A stretch of DNA of 64,000 bases from Pseudomonas sp. G34. Lineage in GTDB: Bacteria > Pseudomonadota > Gammaproteobacteria > Pseudomonadales > Pseudomonadaceae. The translations under genes and the position numbers were made by a program. A model generated the notes under the pieces. The model searched no databases, was not told the DNA's origin, and was given only the letters and a program-made list of their open reading frames with translations. Shown piece by piece: positions 27,088-38,159 of the stretch. Within the stretch, counting starts at the first letter, position 1, and every line of letters begins with the position of its first letter. The stretch is from positions 124,001 to 188,000 of the forward strand of contig NZ_JAVHZV010000009.1 of NCBI RefSeq assembly GCF_031119625.1. The letters run 5' to 3'.

Positions 27088-27966
27088 ATGAATGATTCAC
27101 CCAAGCGGGTTCGGCAGATCGTCGCGGCAGCGTTGCTGCTTTGCGCGAGTGCCGCAGGGACTGCGAGGGGCGATGAAGCCACGCAATTGACCAAGTTGAT
27201 CAACAGCTATCGCGAGGCGGGGCAGGGCTGTGGTGGGCAAGCCAGCCCGGCGGCCGGCCCCTTGGCGCCCGACCGGCGCCTGGCCGGGCAGCAGGTCAAT
27301 TCATCCGAGCAGCTGCAGCAGGCCCTGCAACAGGCCGGCTACCAGGCCGCGGCCGTGCAGCTGATCCGTGTCACCGGCCCCGATACGCCCGAGGCGGCCA
27401 TGGCCATGCTGCAGCAGTCGTACTGCAAGCAGCTGCAGGATGCACAATTCGCCGATATCGGCGTGCTGCACGAAGGCAACAGCTGGCAGGTGGTGCTTGG
27501 TCGCGCGCTGCTACCGGCGCGCCTGGGTGACTGGCAGGAGGAGGGCAAGGCGATTCTCGAGGCGGTCAACCAGGCCCGGGGTACGCCGCGCCAATGCGGC
27601 GATCAGCCGTTCGATGCGGCCGAGCCGTTGAGCTGGAGCGATGCCCTCGGCCAGGCAGCCCTGGCCCACAGCCGCGACATGGCGATGAACAGCCTGTTCA
27701 GCCACCAGGGCAGTGATCGCAGCCTGGTCGGCGCCCGTGCGACCGCAGCCGGCTACACCTGGACGGTGATTGGCGAGAACATCGCCGCCGGCCAGGGGCG
27801 TGCCCAGCAGGTGGTCGAGGGCTGGCTGGCCAGCCCGTCGCACTGCTACAACCTGATGAACCCGGACTTCCACGAAATGGGCGCGGCCTATGCCAGCAAC
27901 CCGCAGAGCCAGGCGACCATCTACTGGACCCAGGTGTTTGGCGCGGCAGGGCGCTCGGGGCTCTAG
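27088..27966 (+). CDS. CAP (SCP/PR-1) domain exported protein
   Basis: A 292-residue protein with a signal peptide (IVAAALLLCASAAGTARGDE). The C-terminal half is a CAP domain: NQARGTPRQCG, ALGQAALAHSRDMAMNSLFS with a following SHQG, IGENIAAGQG, and VVEGWLASPSHCYNLMNPDF. These are the standard CAP1/CAP2 motifs. The N-terminal half (about residues 30-150) is unassigned and Gln-rich. It is divergent from stpA and preceded by a GAGAGGA ribosome binding site. Role in bacteria of such proteins is unsettled. Confidence 0.87.
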   Translation: MNDSPKRVRQIVAAALLLCASAAGTARGDEATQLTKLINSYREAGQGCGGQASPAAGPLAPDRRLAGQQVNSSEQLQQALQQAGYQAAAVQLIRVTGPDTPEAAMAMLQQSYCKQLQDAQFADIGVLHEGNSWQVVLGRALLPARLGDWQEEGKAILEAVNQARGTPRQCGDQPFDAAEPLSWSDALGQAALAHSRDMAMNSLFSHQGSDRSLVGARATAAGYTWTVIGENIAAGQGRAQQVVEGWLASPSHCYNLMNPDFHEMGAAYASNPQSQATIYWTQVFGAAGRSGL

Positions 27967-28025
27967 GCGGGTTTGATCTTGTGTTGTTGATGGGCTGGCG
28001 TAGATCTGCGCCCAGCCACATTACC

Positions 28026-28120
28026 TGTGGGAGCGGGCGGGAACGCCCCGGATGAACAACCTACTGAGAGATCACACCTAGTCCATGCCCGCGATTTCGC
28101 GCGCATGGCGCGCTCCCACA
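28026..28120. repeat. REP pair interrupted by a 45-nt insertion
   Basis: Both halves match the intact REP pair near dgt: TGTGGGAGCGGGC at 28026-28038, then CATGCCCGCG to GCGCGCTCCCACA at 28084-28120. The intact copy joins these directly, whereas here 45 nt (28039-28083) of unrelated sequence lies between them. It sits in the convergent gap between the CAP gene and the M48 peptidase gene. Confidence 0.75.
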
Positions 28121-28139
28121 ATAGATTTCCCTTAAAACC

Positions 28140-30026
28140 TTAAGCCTGACGATCACTCAACAGTGGCGGCATCGGGCAATCCAGGGTGTCGGCGACGGCG
28201 CGCATCAATTCCGCTTCGCTGGCACTGATACGCCCGTCGTGCTCGATGCAGCGAGCCATGGCCTTGAGCAATTGAGGCTTTTGCAGCGGGCGCATCTGGT
28301 TGAGGCGGTTGAGCGCGTCGTTCAGCTCGCTGATCCCGGCGCGGGGCTGTTCAACAAACGGTCGGGCGCTGAACGGCAGGGTACTCCAGGCCGCCAGGAA
28401 GGCCTCGCTGGCCGCCTGCTCGGAGGTATTGCCCGCACGCGCCAGCGCCGTCAGTAGCACGCAGCTCTCATTACCCAGCGCGGCCAACGGCAGGCGACCC
28501 TGCACGGAGCGCTGCATGCCCAGGTTGCGTTCGACGATGCGCAGCAGCGCCCATTCCATGAAGCCCAGTTGCCCGGTGCTGATCAGCAGGGTGCCGACAT
28601 CGCGCTTGAGGCTGACGAAGTCCTGAGGCTCGAGTTGCTTGAGCGCGGGAATGATCAATTCCAGCAGCGGCAGGCGGCGCCCGGCGGGCAACTGTTGCAG
28701 CGGCGCGGCAAGTTCCAGCAAGCGGTCGGCCAGCAGTGGCGGCAGGTTGGCCTGCATCCAGGTCATGCGCTGCTGGCGGGTGCCGTCGTCGGTGCCGAGC
28801 AAAAGGCCGTAGAGAATCGCCAGGGCGCCATGCGGGTCGTGGGCGGCGCTACGCAGGTGCTCATCGATCTGCGCCAGGCTTTCGCGGGCTTCTTCCAGGT
28901 GCACGGGTTGTGGCTCGCCGATGCTGGCGATGGCGGCGTTTGCGGCGGCGGCGCTGAAGCCTGCGACAGCCTCCTGCCGAGGCGCGGTGGGCGCCGCCGG
29001 TGATTCGAACACTTCGTCGCCGAGCACCACGCCTTGCCAGTCCGGGTCGATGCGGCGGATGCGCTCTTCCAGCGGTGGGTGGGTGGCCATCATCTTGCTC
29101 AGGGCCAGGCCCTGGCCGAAGTACATGTGGCTGTATTCGGCGGCGTGGCTGGCTTCCAGGCGCGAGCCGGCGCCCAGTTTCTTCAACGCACCGGCAATGC
29201 CATTGGGGTTGCGGGTGTACTGCACGGCCGAGGCGTCGGCGAGGAATTCACGCTGGCGGCTGACCGCGGCCTTGATCAGATTGCCGAAAAAGGTCCCGGC
29301 GTAGCCGATCACCAGCAGCGCCAGGCCGACCACCATCACCAGTGCGACGACATTGCCACGGCCCTTGTCGTCCGAACGGCTGGAGGCGCGGGCTCCTCCG
29401 CTATGGCCGACGCCGCGCATCAGCAGTTCGCCGATCAGGCCGAGCAGCAGGATGCCGTTCAGCACCGCCACCAGGCGGGTATTGAGGCGCATGTCGCCAT
29501 GCAGGATGTGGCTGAATTCGTGGGCGATCACCCCCTGCAGCTCATCGCGGTTGAGCCGTTCGATGGCGCCGCGGGTCACGCCGATCACCGCGTTCTGGGG
29601 GCGCAGCCCGGCGGCGAAGGCGTTGATGCCAGGTTCTTCGAGCAGGTAAACCGGCGGTACCGGCACGCCGGCGGCCAGGGCCATCTCCTCAACCACATTG
29701 AGCACACGCTGTTCGTGCAGGCCCTCGGGCTTGAGGTTGAGCAGGCGCCCGCCCAGGCGCTCGGCGACCACCTTGCCACCGGCGCGCAATTGCACGGCCT
29801 TGAATGCCCAGCCGAGGATCACCACGCCGACCACCACCGCGGCCACGCTGAACAGCAGTTCCTTGCTCAGCGCCTCAAGGCTGTAGTTGCCGTATTGGTA
29901 AACCTGCCAGGCAACGGCGATCACCAGCGTGGTGCTGAGCACCAGGGTCACCACCGCCAGAATCAGCAGGATCACCAGGCGTGAGGTATTACGCCTGGCG
30001 CGATCCTGATGCTCGAAGAAATCCAT
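28140..30026 (-). CDS. M48 family membrane metallopeptidase with long C-terminal extension
   Basis: A 628-residue inner-membrane zinc peptidase. Two helices lie at residues 17-40 and 55-76, and the HEFSH zinc motif is at 169-173. Two more hydrophobic stretches follow at about 190-205 and 230-255, an HtpX/M48 layout. HtpX-type proteins are about 290 residues. Here some 300 extra residues form a soluble, largely helical C-terminal domain (for example LEEARESLAQIDEHLRSAAH) that I do not recognise. It is 17 bp downstream of lemA, a recurrent partnership. Confidence 0.88.
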   Translation of the reverse strand: MDFFEHQDRARRNTSRLVILLILAVVTLVLSTTLVIAVAWQVYQYGNYSLEALSKELLFSVAAVVVGVVILGWAFKAVQLRAGGKVVAERLGGRLLNLKPEGLHEQRVLNVVEEMALAAGVPVPPVYLLEEPGINAFAAGLRPQNAVIGVTRGAIERLNRDELQGVIAHEFSHILHGDMRLNTRLVAVLNGILLLGLIGELLMRGVGHSGGARASSRSDDKGRGNVVALVMVVGLALLVIGYAGTFFGNLIKAAVSRQREFLADASAVQYTRNPNGIAGALKKLGAGSRLEASHAAEYSHMYFGQGLALSKMMATHPPLEERIRRIDPDWQGVVLGDEVFESPAAPTAPRQEAVAGFSAAAANAAIASIGEPQPVHLEEARESLAQIDEHLRSAAHDPHGALAILYGLLLGTDDGTRQQRMTWMQANLPPLLADRLLELAAPLQQLPAGRRLPLLELIIPALKQLEPQDFVSLKRDVGTLLISTGQLGFMEWALLRIVERNLGMQRSVQGRLPLAALGNESCVLLTALARAGNTSEQAASEAFLAAWSTLPFSARPFVEQPRAGISELNDALNRLNQMRPLQKPQLLKAMARCIEHDGRISASEAELMRAVADTLDCPMPPLLSDRQA

Positions 30027-30043
30027 CCGCTAGGCCCCTGTGC

Positions 30044-30640
30044 TCAGAAGGCGACTTTGGGCGCGTCCTGAATCGCCGCGCTGTCGGCGAACTCCAGCAG
30101 TGCCGCATCGCTGCCGTGGCCGAAGGCGCCTGCCAGCACCACCGGCGGGAAGCTCTGGCGGTAAGCGTTGTAGGCGGTGACCGCATCGTTGTAGGCCTGG
30201 CGGGCGAAGGCCACCTTGTTCTCGGTGCTGGAGAGTTCTTCGCTGAGTTGCTGCATGTTCTGCGAGGCCTTGAGGTCCGGGTAGGCCTCGACGGTCACGT
30301 TGAGGCGGCCCATGGCATTCTTCAGCACGCCCTCGGCATTGGCCAGCAGGTTCATGCTCTGCGCATCGCCGGGGTTCTGCGAAGCCTGCTTGAGGCCTTC
30401 GACCGCGCCGTTACGGGCGGCGATCACTGCCTCGAGGGTTTCCCGCTCGTGGGCCAGGTAGGCCTTGGCGGTTTCCACCAGGTTGGGGATCAGGTCGTAG
30501 CGGCGCTTGAGTTGCACCTCGATCTGCGCGAAGCCGTTCTGGTAACGGTTGCGCAGGCTGACCAGGCGGTTGTAGACGCTGATCACGTAGAAGACCACCA
30601 CGACCAGTACGGCGATGATGATAAGGGTGGAGAGATCCAT
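30044..30640 (-). CDS. LemA family protein
   Basis: A 198-residue protein with one N-terminal transmembrane helix (LIIIAVLVVVVFYVISVYNR) and a long helical domain with the LemA signatures QNGFAQIEVQLKRRYDLIPN and YNAYRQSFPP. The N-terminus faces the outside and the helical part is cytoplasmic in other bacteria, but the role is unclear. It is directly upstream of the M48 peptidase gene, an arrangement seen often, suggesting a shared membrane quality-control function. Confidence 0.9.
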   Translation of the reverse strand: MDLSTLIIIAVLVVVVFYVISVYNRLVSLRNRYQNGFAQIEVQLKRRYDLIPNLVETAKAYLAHERETLEAVIAARNGAVEGLKQASQNPGDAQSMNLLANAEGVLKNAMGRLNVTVEAYPDLKASQNMQQLSEELSSTENKVAFARQAYNDAVTAYNAYRQSFPPVVLAGAFGHGSDAALLEFADSAAIQDAPKVAF

Positions 30641-30744
30641 GAGATGTCCCTATCGGTTGTGAGCGTGGCCGCATGGTAACGGAAAGTGCAGAGCCTTGGG
30701 CGCCCCAGGGGCGGGCAGCCCGTGGGGATGTGCGGTGGTTCCGG

Positions 30745-32940
30745 TTACTGGGCGTCGGGCTTGCTCGGGCTGGGCGCCGTCATCTGGATGGTCAGGCGCG
30801 GCGTTGCCAGGCTCAGGCCGGACTCGTCCAGGTGGCGCTTGAGCGCCAGGTTGAAGGCCCGTGACACCTCCCACTGGCGGATCGGCGCGGTCTTGAAGCG
30901 CGCGCGCAGCACGGCGTTGCCGGACTCGAAGCTCTCCACGCCCTGGATCTCCAGGGGCGACCAGATGTTGCGGCGCATCAGCACGTCGTTGCGCAGCTCG
31001 GTGGCCACCTCGCGCAGCAGCTTGATGGCCTCGTCGATGTTCATGTCGTGGGGCACCGCGACGCGAAAGATGGCGTAGCCGAATTCGCGCGAGTAGTTCT
31101 TGATGCTCTTGATCTCGCTGAACGGGATGGTGTGCACGATGCCGTCGATGTCGCGCAGGCGCACGGTGCGGATGGTCAGGCCCTCGACGGTGCCCAGGTG
31201 GCCGCCGACGTCGACGTAGTCGTCGATGGCCAGGGAGTCTTCGATGATGATGAACAGGCCGGTGATCAGGTCCGCCACCAGCGATTGCGCACCGAAGCCG
31301 ATGGCCAGGCCGATCACCCCGGCACCGGCCAACAGCGGCGTGACGTTCATGCCCATGTTGGCCAGGGCGACGATGGCCGCGATGATGAAGATGCTGACGA
31401 ACAGCACGTTGCGGATCAGCGGCATCATGGTCTGCGCGCGGGCGTTGGTCTGGCCCTTGCGCGAGCGGGTCAGGGCGTGGTGCACCGCGGTGTCGGCGAG
31501 GATCCACACCAGCCAGCCGCAGGCCAGGGTGGCGCCCAGGCCGATCAGCTTGAGGCTGATCTCGTGGCCGTCGCCCTCGGCGAAACGGATCAGCGACAAT
31601 CCCCACACCCGCAGGCCCAGCTCGATGAACAGCAGCCAGATGGCCAGGCTGAGCATGGTGTGGAAGAAGTTCTGGAAACGCTCGAAATACGCGGCATGCC
31701 GGCGGTGGCGCGAGCGGCTGCGGAACAGCCGCCGCCTGATCAAGCCGTTGATGACCATGCAGGTCACCAGCAGCACGGTGCACACCAGCGACTGGCGGAA
31801 GGCGGTGCTGGTGTCACCCGCGGACACGAAGGTGGCCGACAGCGAGATGGCCACCAGGGCCAGGGCCGGCAGGTACCAGAAGCTGCCGAGCAGCTCCACG
31901 GTTTCACTGATGCCGCGCTGCCTGAGGCGGCGCGCCAGGGGCTGGTTGCGGATCAGGTGGGCGATCGGGCGGCGAAAGCGCAGGATGAACAGGCCGGTGC
32001 ACAGCGCCGCCAACACGTTGGTCAGGGTCGCCGTGGTGTGCGCCAGGTTGGCGCCGAGGCTGGCGACCAGACGTGGATCGTTGAGCGCCTCGCCAAAGGC
32101 GGCGAAGCTGCCGATCAGCCACAGCGGGCGAAACGCGCGGCGGCGCAGGATGTTCAGGGCGGTGCGCCGGTGCGGCCCGTCGAGCAGCGAGAAGGCGATC
32201 ACGCAGATGGCCGAGAAGCAGGTGCCCACCACCAGGGCATAGGCCAGCACCATGGCCAGGTCGCGACCCAGTGAGGCAGGCAGCACGTAGCTCAGGTAGC
32301 CGGTGATCAGCAGGGCGGCGAACCAGGGGCCGAGCTTGCGCAGGGCGAAGCGCAGCAGGTCGCTGGGACGCGGGTTCTGCGGCAGCTCCTCGGCCAGCCC
32401 GAAGCGCAGGCGCACTTGGTGGCTGAGGGCGCGTAGCCCGAAGGCCAGCAGGCTCCAGATGCCGATGATCAGGGCGAAATTGCTGATCAGGGCGAAGCGC
32501 TCGCCCGCCTCGGGCAGCAGCGCCGCCAGCTCGCTGCGGCTGCGCGACAGCTCCAGTTGCCAGCGCGCCAGGGGGCTGTGGTCACCGGAGAACTGGCTTT
32601 CGATACCGGTCAGCGTATTGCCGATCAGTCCCAGCACACCGTCGTGGCTCTCGGGTTGGGCCTTCTGGGTGGTGTCGCGCAGGGTCTTCAGGTCATTGAG
32701 CAGCTGCGCACGCTGCTTGTCGTTTTCCAGCGACTGGATCACTTCGTCGAGGGAGCGATCCAGTGGCTGATCCGCCTGGGGCTGGGCGCTGGATTCACTG
32801 CTGCTGCCGAACAGGGTGGGGATGCCCGCCGCCTGGGCAGACGAGCAGACGAGGGCCAGTAAGGTAAGCAACAGCAGGCGGCGCAGCAGGGCGTTGAAGC
32901 AGATCACGCGCGAACTCTCCATCACGCGGGTGAGTATCAT
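30745..32940 (-). CDS. Large MscS family mechanosensitive channel
   Basis: A 731-residue inner-membrane channel of the MscS superfamily, releasing solutes on osmotic down-shock. It has a signal-like N-terminus ending in CSSAQA, a periplasmic helical region (about 40-140), then ten or so membrane helices. The MscS core is near residues 525-600, with the pore-lining VTPLLAGAGVIGLAIGFGAQ and the beta-domain TVEGLTIRTVRLRDIDGIVH. Two nearby ATG starts (32940, 32922) cannot be separated. The size is nearer the large MscM/YnaI-type family than the 286-residue MscS. Confidence 0.88.
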   Translation of the reverse strand: MILTRVMESSRVICFNALLRRLLLLTLLALVCSSAQAAGIPTLFGSSSESSAQPQADQPLDRSLDEVIQSLENDKQRAQLLNDLKTLRDTTQKAQPESHDGVLGLIGNTLTGIESQFSGDHSPLARWQLELSRSRSELAALLPEAGERFALISNFALIIGIWSLLAFGLRALSHQVRLRFGLAEELPQNPRPSDLLRFALRKLGPWFAALLITGYLSYVLPASLGRDLAMVLAYALVVGTCFSAICVIAFSLLDGPHRRTALNILRRRAFRPLWLIGSFAAFGEALNDPRLVASLGANLAHTTATLTNVLAALCTGLFILRFRRPIAHLIRNQPLARRLRQRGISETVELLGSFWYLPALALVAISLSATFVSAGDTSTAFRQSLVCTVLLVTCMVINGLIRRRLFRSRSRHRRHAAYFERFQNFFHTMLSLAIWLLFIELGLRVWGLSLIRFAEGDGHEISLKLIGLGATLACGWLVWILADTAVHHALTRSRKGQTNARAQTMMPLIRNVLFVSIFIIAAIVALANMGMNVTPLLAGAGVIGLAIGFGAQSLVADLITGLFIIIEDSLAIDDYVDVGGHLGTVEGLTIRTVRLRDIDGIVHTIPFSEIKSIKNYSREFGYAIFRVAVPHDMNIDEAIKLLREVATELRNDVLMRRNIWSPLEIQGVESFESGNAVLRARFKTAPIRQWEVSRAFNLALKRHLDESGLSLATPRLTIQMTAPSPSKPDAQ

Positions 32941-32968
32941 GGCGGCGCCAGGCGACGCCGCCCCGGGC

Positions 32969-33556
32969 TCAGGCGTAGTTTTCCGGGCTGAGACGGCGCT
33001 CGACCAGTTCGATGAGGATATGGATGACCTTGATGTGCAGTTCCTGGGTGCGATCGGCGAAATCGCCGCCCGGCGCGCAGATGCACACGTCGGCCAGGCT
33101 TTCCAGCAGCGAGCCGGGCTTGCCGGTCAGGGCGATGACCTTGATGCCCAGGGCTTTGGCGGCTTCGGCGGCCTTGACCACGTTGGGGCTCTTGCCGCTG
33201 GTGCTGATGGCCAGCAGCACATCGCCTTCGCGGCCGTGGGACTCCACGTAGCGCGAGAAGATGTGGTCGTAACCGAAATCGTTGGCCACGCAGCTGATGT
33301 GGCTGGCGTCGCTGATCGATACCGCCGCGATGCCCGGGCGGTTCTTGCGATAACGCCCGGTCAGTTCCTCGGCGAAGTGCATGGCATCGCACATCGAACC
33401 GCCGTTGCCGCAGGAAAAGGCCTTGCCCTTGGCTTCGAAACTGTTCACCAGCAGGTCGCCGGCGCGTTCGATATTGGCCAGCGTCTGCTCGCTGCCGATA
33501 AAGGCATCGAGGGCGCGCTGGGCTTCGATCAGGCTGTTGCGGATATGTTCGATCAT
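32969..33556 (-). CDS. gmhA: Sedoheptulose-7-phosphate isomerase
   Basis: A 195-residue SIS-domain enzyme that isomerises sedoheptulose 7-phosphate to glycero-manno-heptose 7-phosphate, the first step in making lipopolysaccharide core heptose. It aligns closely with E. coli GmhA from memory: [40 protein letters not shown] and [16 protein letters not shown]. The ATG at 33556 gives the expected length; the frame is open to 33577 upstream. It begins 7 bp after the apeB stop and is probably in one transcript with it. Confidence 0.93.
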   Translation of the reverse strand: MIEHIRNSLIEAQRALDAFIGSEQTLANIERAGDLLVNSFEAKGKAFSCGNGGSMCDAMHFAEELTGRYRKNRPGIAAVSISDASHISCVANDFGYDHIFSRYVESHGREGDVLLAISTSGKSPNVVKAAEAAKALGIKVIALTGKPGSLLESLADVCICAPGGDFADRTQELHIKVIHILIELVERRLSPENYA

Positions 33557-33563
33557 GGTCGCC

Positions 33564-34853
33564 TCAGGGCAGGTCATGGCTGTTATAGAAGGCGCCGAGT
33601 ACTTTCACCAGATGCGCCAGATCCTGGCTGCCGGCCAGTTCGCGAATCGAGTGCATGGCGAAGGTCGGCAGGCCGATATCCACGGTGCGCACGCCGAGCT
33701 GGCTGGCGGTGATCGGGCCGATGGTCGAGCCACAACCCATGTCGCTGCGGGTCACGAAGCTCTGTACCGGCACTTCGTTTTCCAGGCACAGGTGGCGGAA
33801 GAAGCCGGCGGTTTCGCTGTTGGTGGCGTAGCGCTGGTTGCTGTTGATCTTGATCACCGGGCCGGCGTTGAGCTTGGGCCCGTGGTTGCCGTCGTGCTTG
33901 GCTTCATAGTTGGGGTGCACGCCGTGGGCGTTGTCGGCCGAGACCAGCAGTGAGCGCTGAATGGTGCGCACGAAGTCGTCGCCCTGGGGCAGCACACGGC
34001 GCAGCACCTGCTCGAGCATCGGGCCGTCGGCGCCGCACGCCGAGCTGGAGCCGACCTCCTCGTGATCGGTGCACACCAGCACGCAGGTTTCCTCGTCACC
34101 GGCGTCGAGCAGCGCCTGCAGGCCGGCGTAGCAGGACAGCAGGTTGTCGAGGCGCGCACTGGCGATGAAGTCCTGGTTGAGGCCCACCACCGCGGCGCTC
34201 TGGGTGTCGTAGAAGCTCAGCTCGTAGTCGAGCACCGCATCGGCGTTGAAATCGTGCTCCATGGCCAGCTGCTCGCTGAGCAGGGCGCGGAAGTCTGCGC
34301 CTTCTGCACCCGCGAGTTGAGCAAGGATAGGCGGCAGCTCGTTCTGCGCGTTGATCGCCCAGCCCTGGTTGGCTTCACGGTTGAGGTGAATGGCCAGGCT
34401 GGGGATCACGGCGATGGGCTGGTAGAAGTCGATCAGCGCGCTTTCCACCTTGCCGTCGCGGCGGTAGGTCACCCGCCCGGCGAGCGACAGATCGCGGTCG
34501 AACCAGGGCGCCAGCAGGGCACCGCCATACACCTCGACGCCGAGCTGGAAGTAGCCCTGGCGCTGCAGCTCGGGGTTGGGCTTGACGCGCAGGCAGGGGC
34601 TGTCGGTATGGGCGCCGACCAGGCGCACGCCACCCTCGACCGGCGAGCGGGTGCCGAGCTTGAAGGCAATGATCGAGGAATCGTTGCGGGTCACGTAATA
34701 GCGGCCACCGGCTTCGGTGTGCCAGGGCGCGCGCTCGTCGAGCTGGCGGTAACCGGCGGCTTCGAGGCGCATGGCCAGGCTGCTGGTGGCATGGAAGGGG
34801 GTAGGGGAGGCGTTGAGAAAGTCGAGCAGGCCTTGATTCAAATCTTCGCGCAT
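33564..34853 (-). CDS. apeB: M18 family aminopeptidase
   Basis: A 429-residue zinc aminopeptidase of family M18 (aspartyl-type). Zinc ligand regions are present: [13 protein letters not shown] near residue 80, [40 protein letters not shown] with the catalytic Glu, and the C-terminal [12 protein letters not shown]. It is cytoplasmic and hydrolyses N-terminal residues from peptides. It stands upstream of gmhA with a 7-bp gap. Confidence 0.93.
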   Translation of the reverse strand: MREDLNQGLLDFLNASPTPFHATSSLAMRLEAAGYRQLDERAPWHTEAGGRYYVTRNDSSIIAFKLGTRSPVEGGVRLVGAHTDSPCLRVKPNPELQRQGYFQLGVEVYGGALLAPWFDRDLSLAGRVTYRRDGKVESALIDFYQPIAVIPSLAIHLNREANQGWAINAQNELPPILAQLAGAEGADFRALLSEQLAMEHDFNADAVLDYELSFYDTQSAAVVGLNQDFIASARLDNLLSCYAGLQALLDAGDEETCVLVCTDHEEVGSSSACGADGPMLEQVLRRVLPQGDDFVRTIQRSLLVSADNAHGVHPNYEAKHDGNHGPKLNAGPVIKINSNQRYATNSETAGFFRHLCLENEVPVQSFVTRSDMGCGSTIGPITASQLGVRTVDIGLPTFAMHSIRELAGSQDLAHLVKVLGAFYNSHDLP

Positions 34854-35032
34854 GGGGCACTCCGGACGGCAATCTGCCGAGTTTATCGGATTTGCCCTGG
34901 CGGCGGTGGGACGCGATGCGTTCGGCCACTGTGGTCACATTCTGTCACGACTTCGTCGAGCCCCCGAGTCCGGCGCAGTCGGCTGCCAGGCCCGGTCTAG
35001 CAGGGCCTCCTTGCACCGCGCGCCTGGTCATG

Positions 35033-35044
35033 CGACTAAAGTCG
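35033..35044. promoter_or_regulatory. Palindromic operator-like site upstream of DUF4212-SSS
   Basis: CGAC-TAAA-GTCG, a perfect inverted repeat that ends 69 nt before the DUF4212 start codon. It is the same motif and the same distance as the site upstream of DUF485-actP at 5.2 kb, although the sequences between site and start codon are unrelated. A GGTCTAG half-site lies upstream at 34994-35000. Confidence 0.6.
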
Positions 35045-35113
35045 AACAGCGGGGTGGTGCAAGGCTGCTAGCTTCAAAATGCCATTAGAACAATAACAAC
35101 CCGAGGAAAAATC

Positions 35114-35380
35114 ATGGCCATGTCCAAGCAAGAGGCCGCCACGGCCTATTGGAAGGAGAACCTGCGGCTGATGCTCTGGCTGCTGGTGATCTGGTTCGCC
35201 GTCTCGTTCGGCTGCGGCGTGCTCTTCGTCGATCAGCTGAACACCCTCAACGCCTTCGGTTTCCCCCTGGGATTCTGGTTCGCCCAGCAAGGCTCCATCT
35301 ACGTGTTCGTGCTCGAGATCTTCTTCTACGTCTGGAAGATGAATCGCCTCGATCGCAAGTACAACGTCCACGAAGAATGA
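35114..35380 (+). CDS. DUF4212 family small membrane subunit
   Basis: An 88-residue protein with two transmembrane helices (LMLWLLVIWFAVSFGCGVLF and a second near residue 60) of the DUF4212 family. Members are encoded immediately upstream of VC_2705-type sodium/solute symporters, as here (10-bp gap), and are thought to be their small partner. The start has GAGG upstream and a second in-frame ATG two codons later. It is the counterpart of DUF485 in the actP operon, though not similar in sequence. Confidence 0.88.
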   Translation: MAMSKQEAATAYWKENLRLMLWLLVIWFAVSFGCGVLFVDQLNTLNAFGFPLGFWFAQQGSIYVFVLEIFFYVWKMNRLDRKYNVHEE

Positions 35381-35390
35381 GGCCGCGAAC

Positions 35391-37157
<1,767 letters not shown>

Positions 37158-37176
37158 TAGCGGGAGCAAAGCAAAA

Positions 37177-37207
37177 CCAGGCGCCGCAACCGGCGCCTGG
37201 TTTTTTT
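37177..37207. terminator. Bidirectional terminator between the symporter and pcpS
   Basis: A perfect CCAGGCGCCG/CGGCGCCTGG stem with a CAAC loop is followed by TTTTTTT on the plus strand and by TTTT on the minus strand. It serves convergent genes. Confidence 0.88.
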
Positions 37208-37213
37208 ATGCGC

Positions 37214-37936
37214 TCAGTTGGCGATCGGCACCAGGCTCAGCAGGCGGTCGGCAACCCTGCTGTACAGCCCCGTCAACTGGCTGCCGGCCGGCCAGTCGGG
37301 GCCCAGCGACTGCAGCAGGCGCAGGGTCGCGGTGCGTTGCGGCGCATCGATGCTCAGCAGCTCGGCCTCGTGGAAGTAAAAGCGTGTGAGCACCAGGGGA
37401 TAGAGCGCCTTGAACAGGCTTTCCTTGAGCGAAAAGGTCAGGCTGATCCGCCAGGCACGCTCCTGCGCGGCAAGGCCTTCGAGGCGCTGCATTTCCGCGG
37501 CGGTGAGAATTTCCCCGGCCAGCCGTTCGGCCCGTTCGCAGGACAGTTGTTGCTCGACATCCAACCCCAGGCCTTGCCAGTGCTGCCGCGGTGCAACGAT
37601 GGCGGCCGCCCATTGCTGGCCGTGGGTGATCGAGCCGCTGACCTGAGCGGGCCATTGCGGCGCGCGGTCAGCGCCCACTGCCGGCACGCTGGCAATGCCG
37701 GTAACGCGCCGCAGCGCCTCGCGTGCGCAGACCCGCCCGGCCAGGTGTTCGGCCTGGCGCTTGGCCACGGCCTGGATCGGCGTCACGCCGGCTCGGGGGA
37801 AATCGTTCTGATCCAGCAGGGCCGGGTCGAACGAGGTGCTGATCAGTTGCACGCCGGGCAGCGCCTGGGCGAAGGGCCAGTCAGCGTTCAGCGGTGTGCA
37901 GCAGCGGGGCAGGTAGATCTCGGTCATGGCCGGCAT
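37214..37936 (-). CDS. pcpS: 4'-phosphopantetheinyl transferase (PcpS type)
   Basis: A 240-residue Sfp/EntD-type transferase that moves the phosphopantetheine arm from coenzyme A to Ser of acyl or peptidyl carrier proteins. Motifs are GLDVEQ (Mg ligands) and SLKESLFKAL (the WSxKE motif). Length equals that of the Pseudomonas aeruginosa PcpS, which serves both fatty acid synthesis and secondary metabolism. The start could be Met1 at 37936 or Met4. The neighbouring genes do not suggest a specific carrier protein. Confidence 0.9.
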   Translation of the reverse strand: MPAMTEIYLPRCCTPLNADWPFAQALPGVQLISTSFDPALLDQNDFPRAGVTPIQAVAKRQAEHLAGRVCAREALRRVTGIASVPAVGADRAPQWPAQVSGSITHGQQWAAAIVAPRQHWQGLGLDVEQQLSCERAERLAGEILTAAEMQRLEGLAAQERAWRISLTFSLKESLFKALYPLVLTRFYFHEAELLSIDAPQRTATLRLLQSLGPDWPAGSQLTGLYSRVADRLLSLVPIAN

Positions 37937-38056
37937 TCTGCCGCGCCGGCCGGCCGCTTACCAGCGGGCACGTCGGGCATGGCCGGCAGCTTGCGGGCGA
38001 TCTTGGCGGCCGCACTGGTGGGGCACGTGGCAATCCGGGCGGGTAGCGCGCCCGTC

Positions 38057-38095
38057 GTTCAGGTGAGGTTCAGCAAGGGTTCAGGAGGGGTTCAG
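38057..38095 (+). promoter_or_regulatory. Four tandem PhoP-type half-sites upstream of oprH
   Basis: GTTCAG occurs at 38057, 38068, 38079 and 38090, an exact 11-bp period with 5-nt spacers, that is one per helical turn. OmpR-family response regulators such as PhoP bind direct repeats of this kind. The last copy lies about 11 bp before a -10-like CAGGAT (38107-38112), so it could replace a -35 element. Four rather than two half-sites suggests two dimers and positive autoregulation; this is inference. Confidence 0.75.
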
Positions 38096-38159
38096 TCACC
38101 GTCAGGCAGGATGATTCTCGAGTTTTTCATTAACCCACTGCCATTCGAGAGGCATCTCC

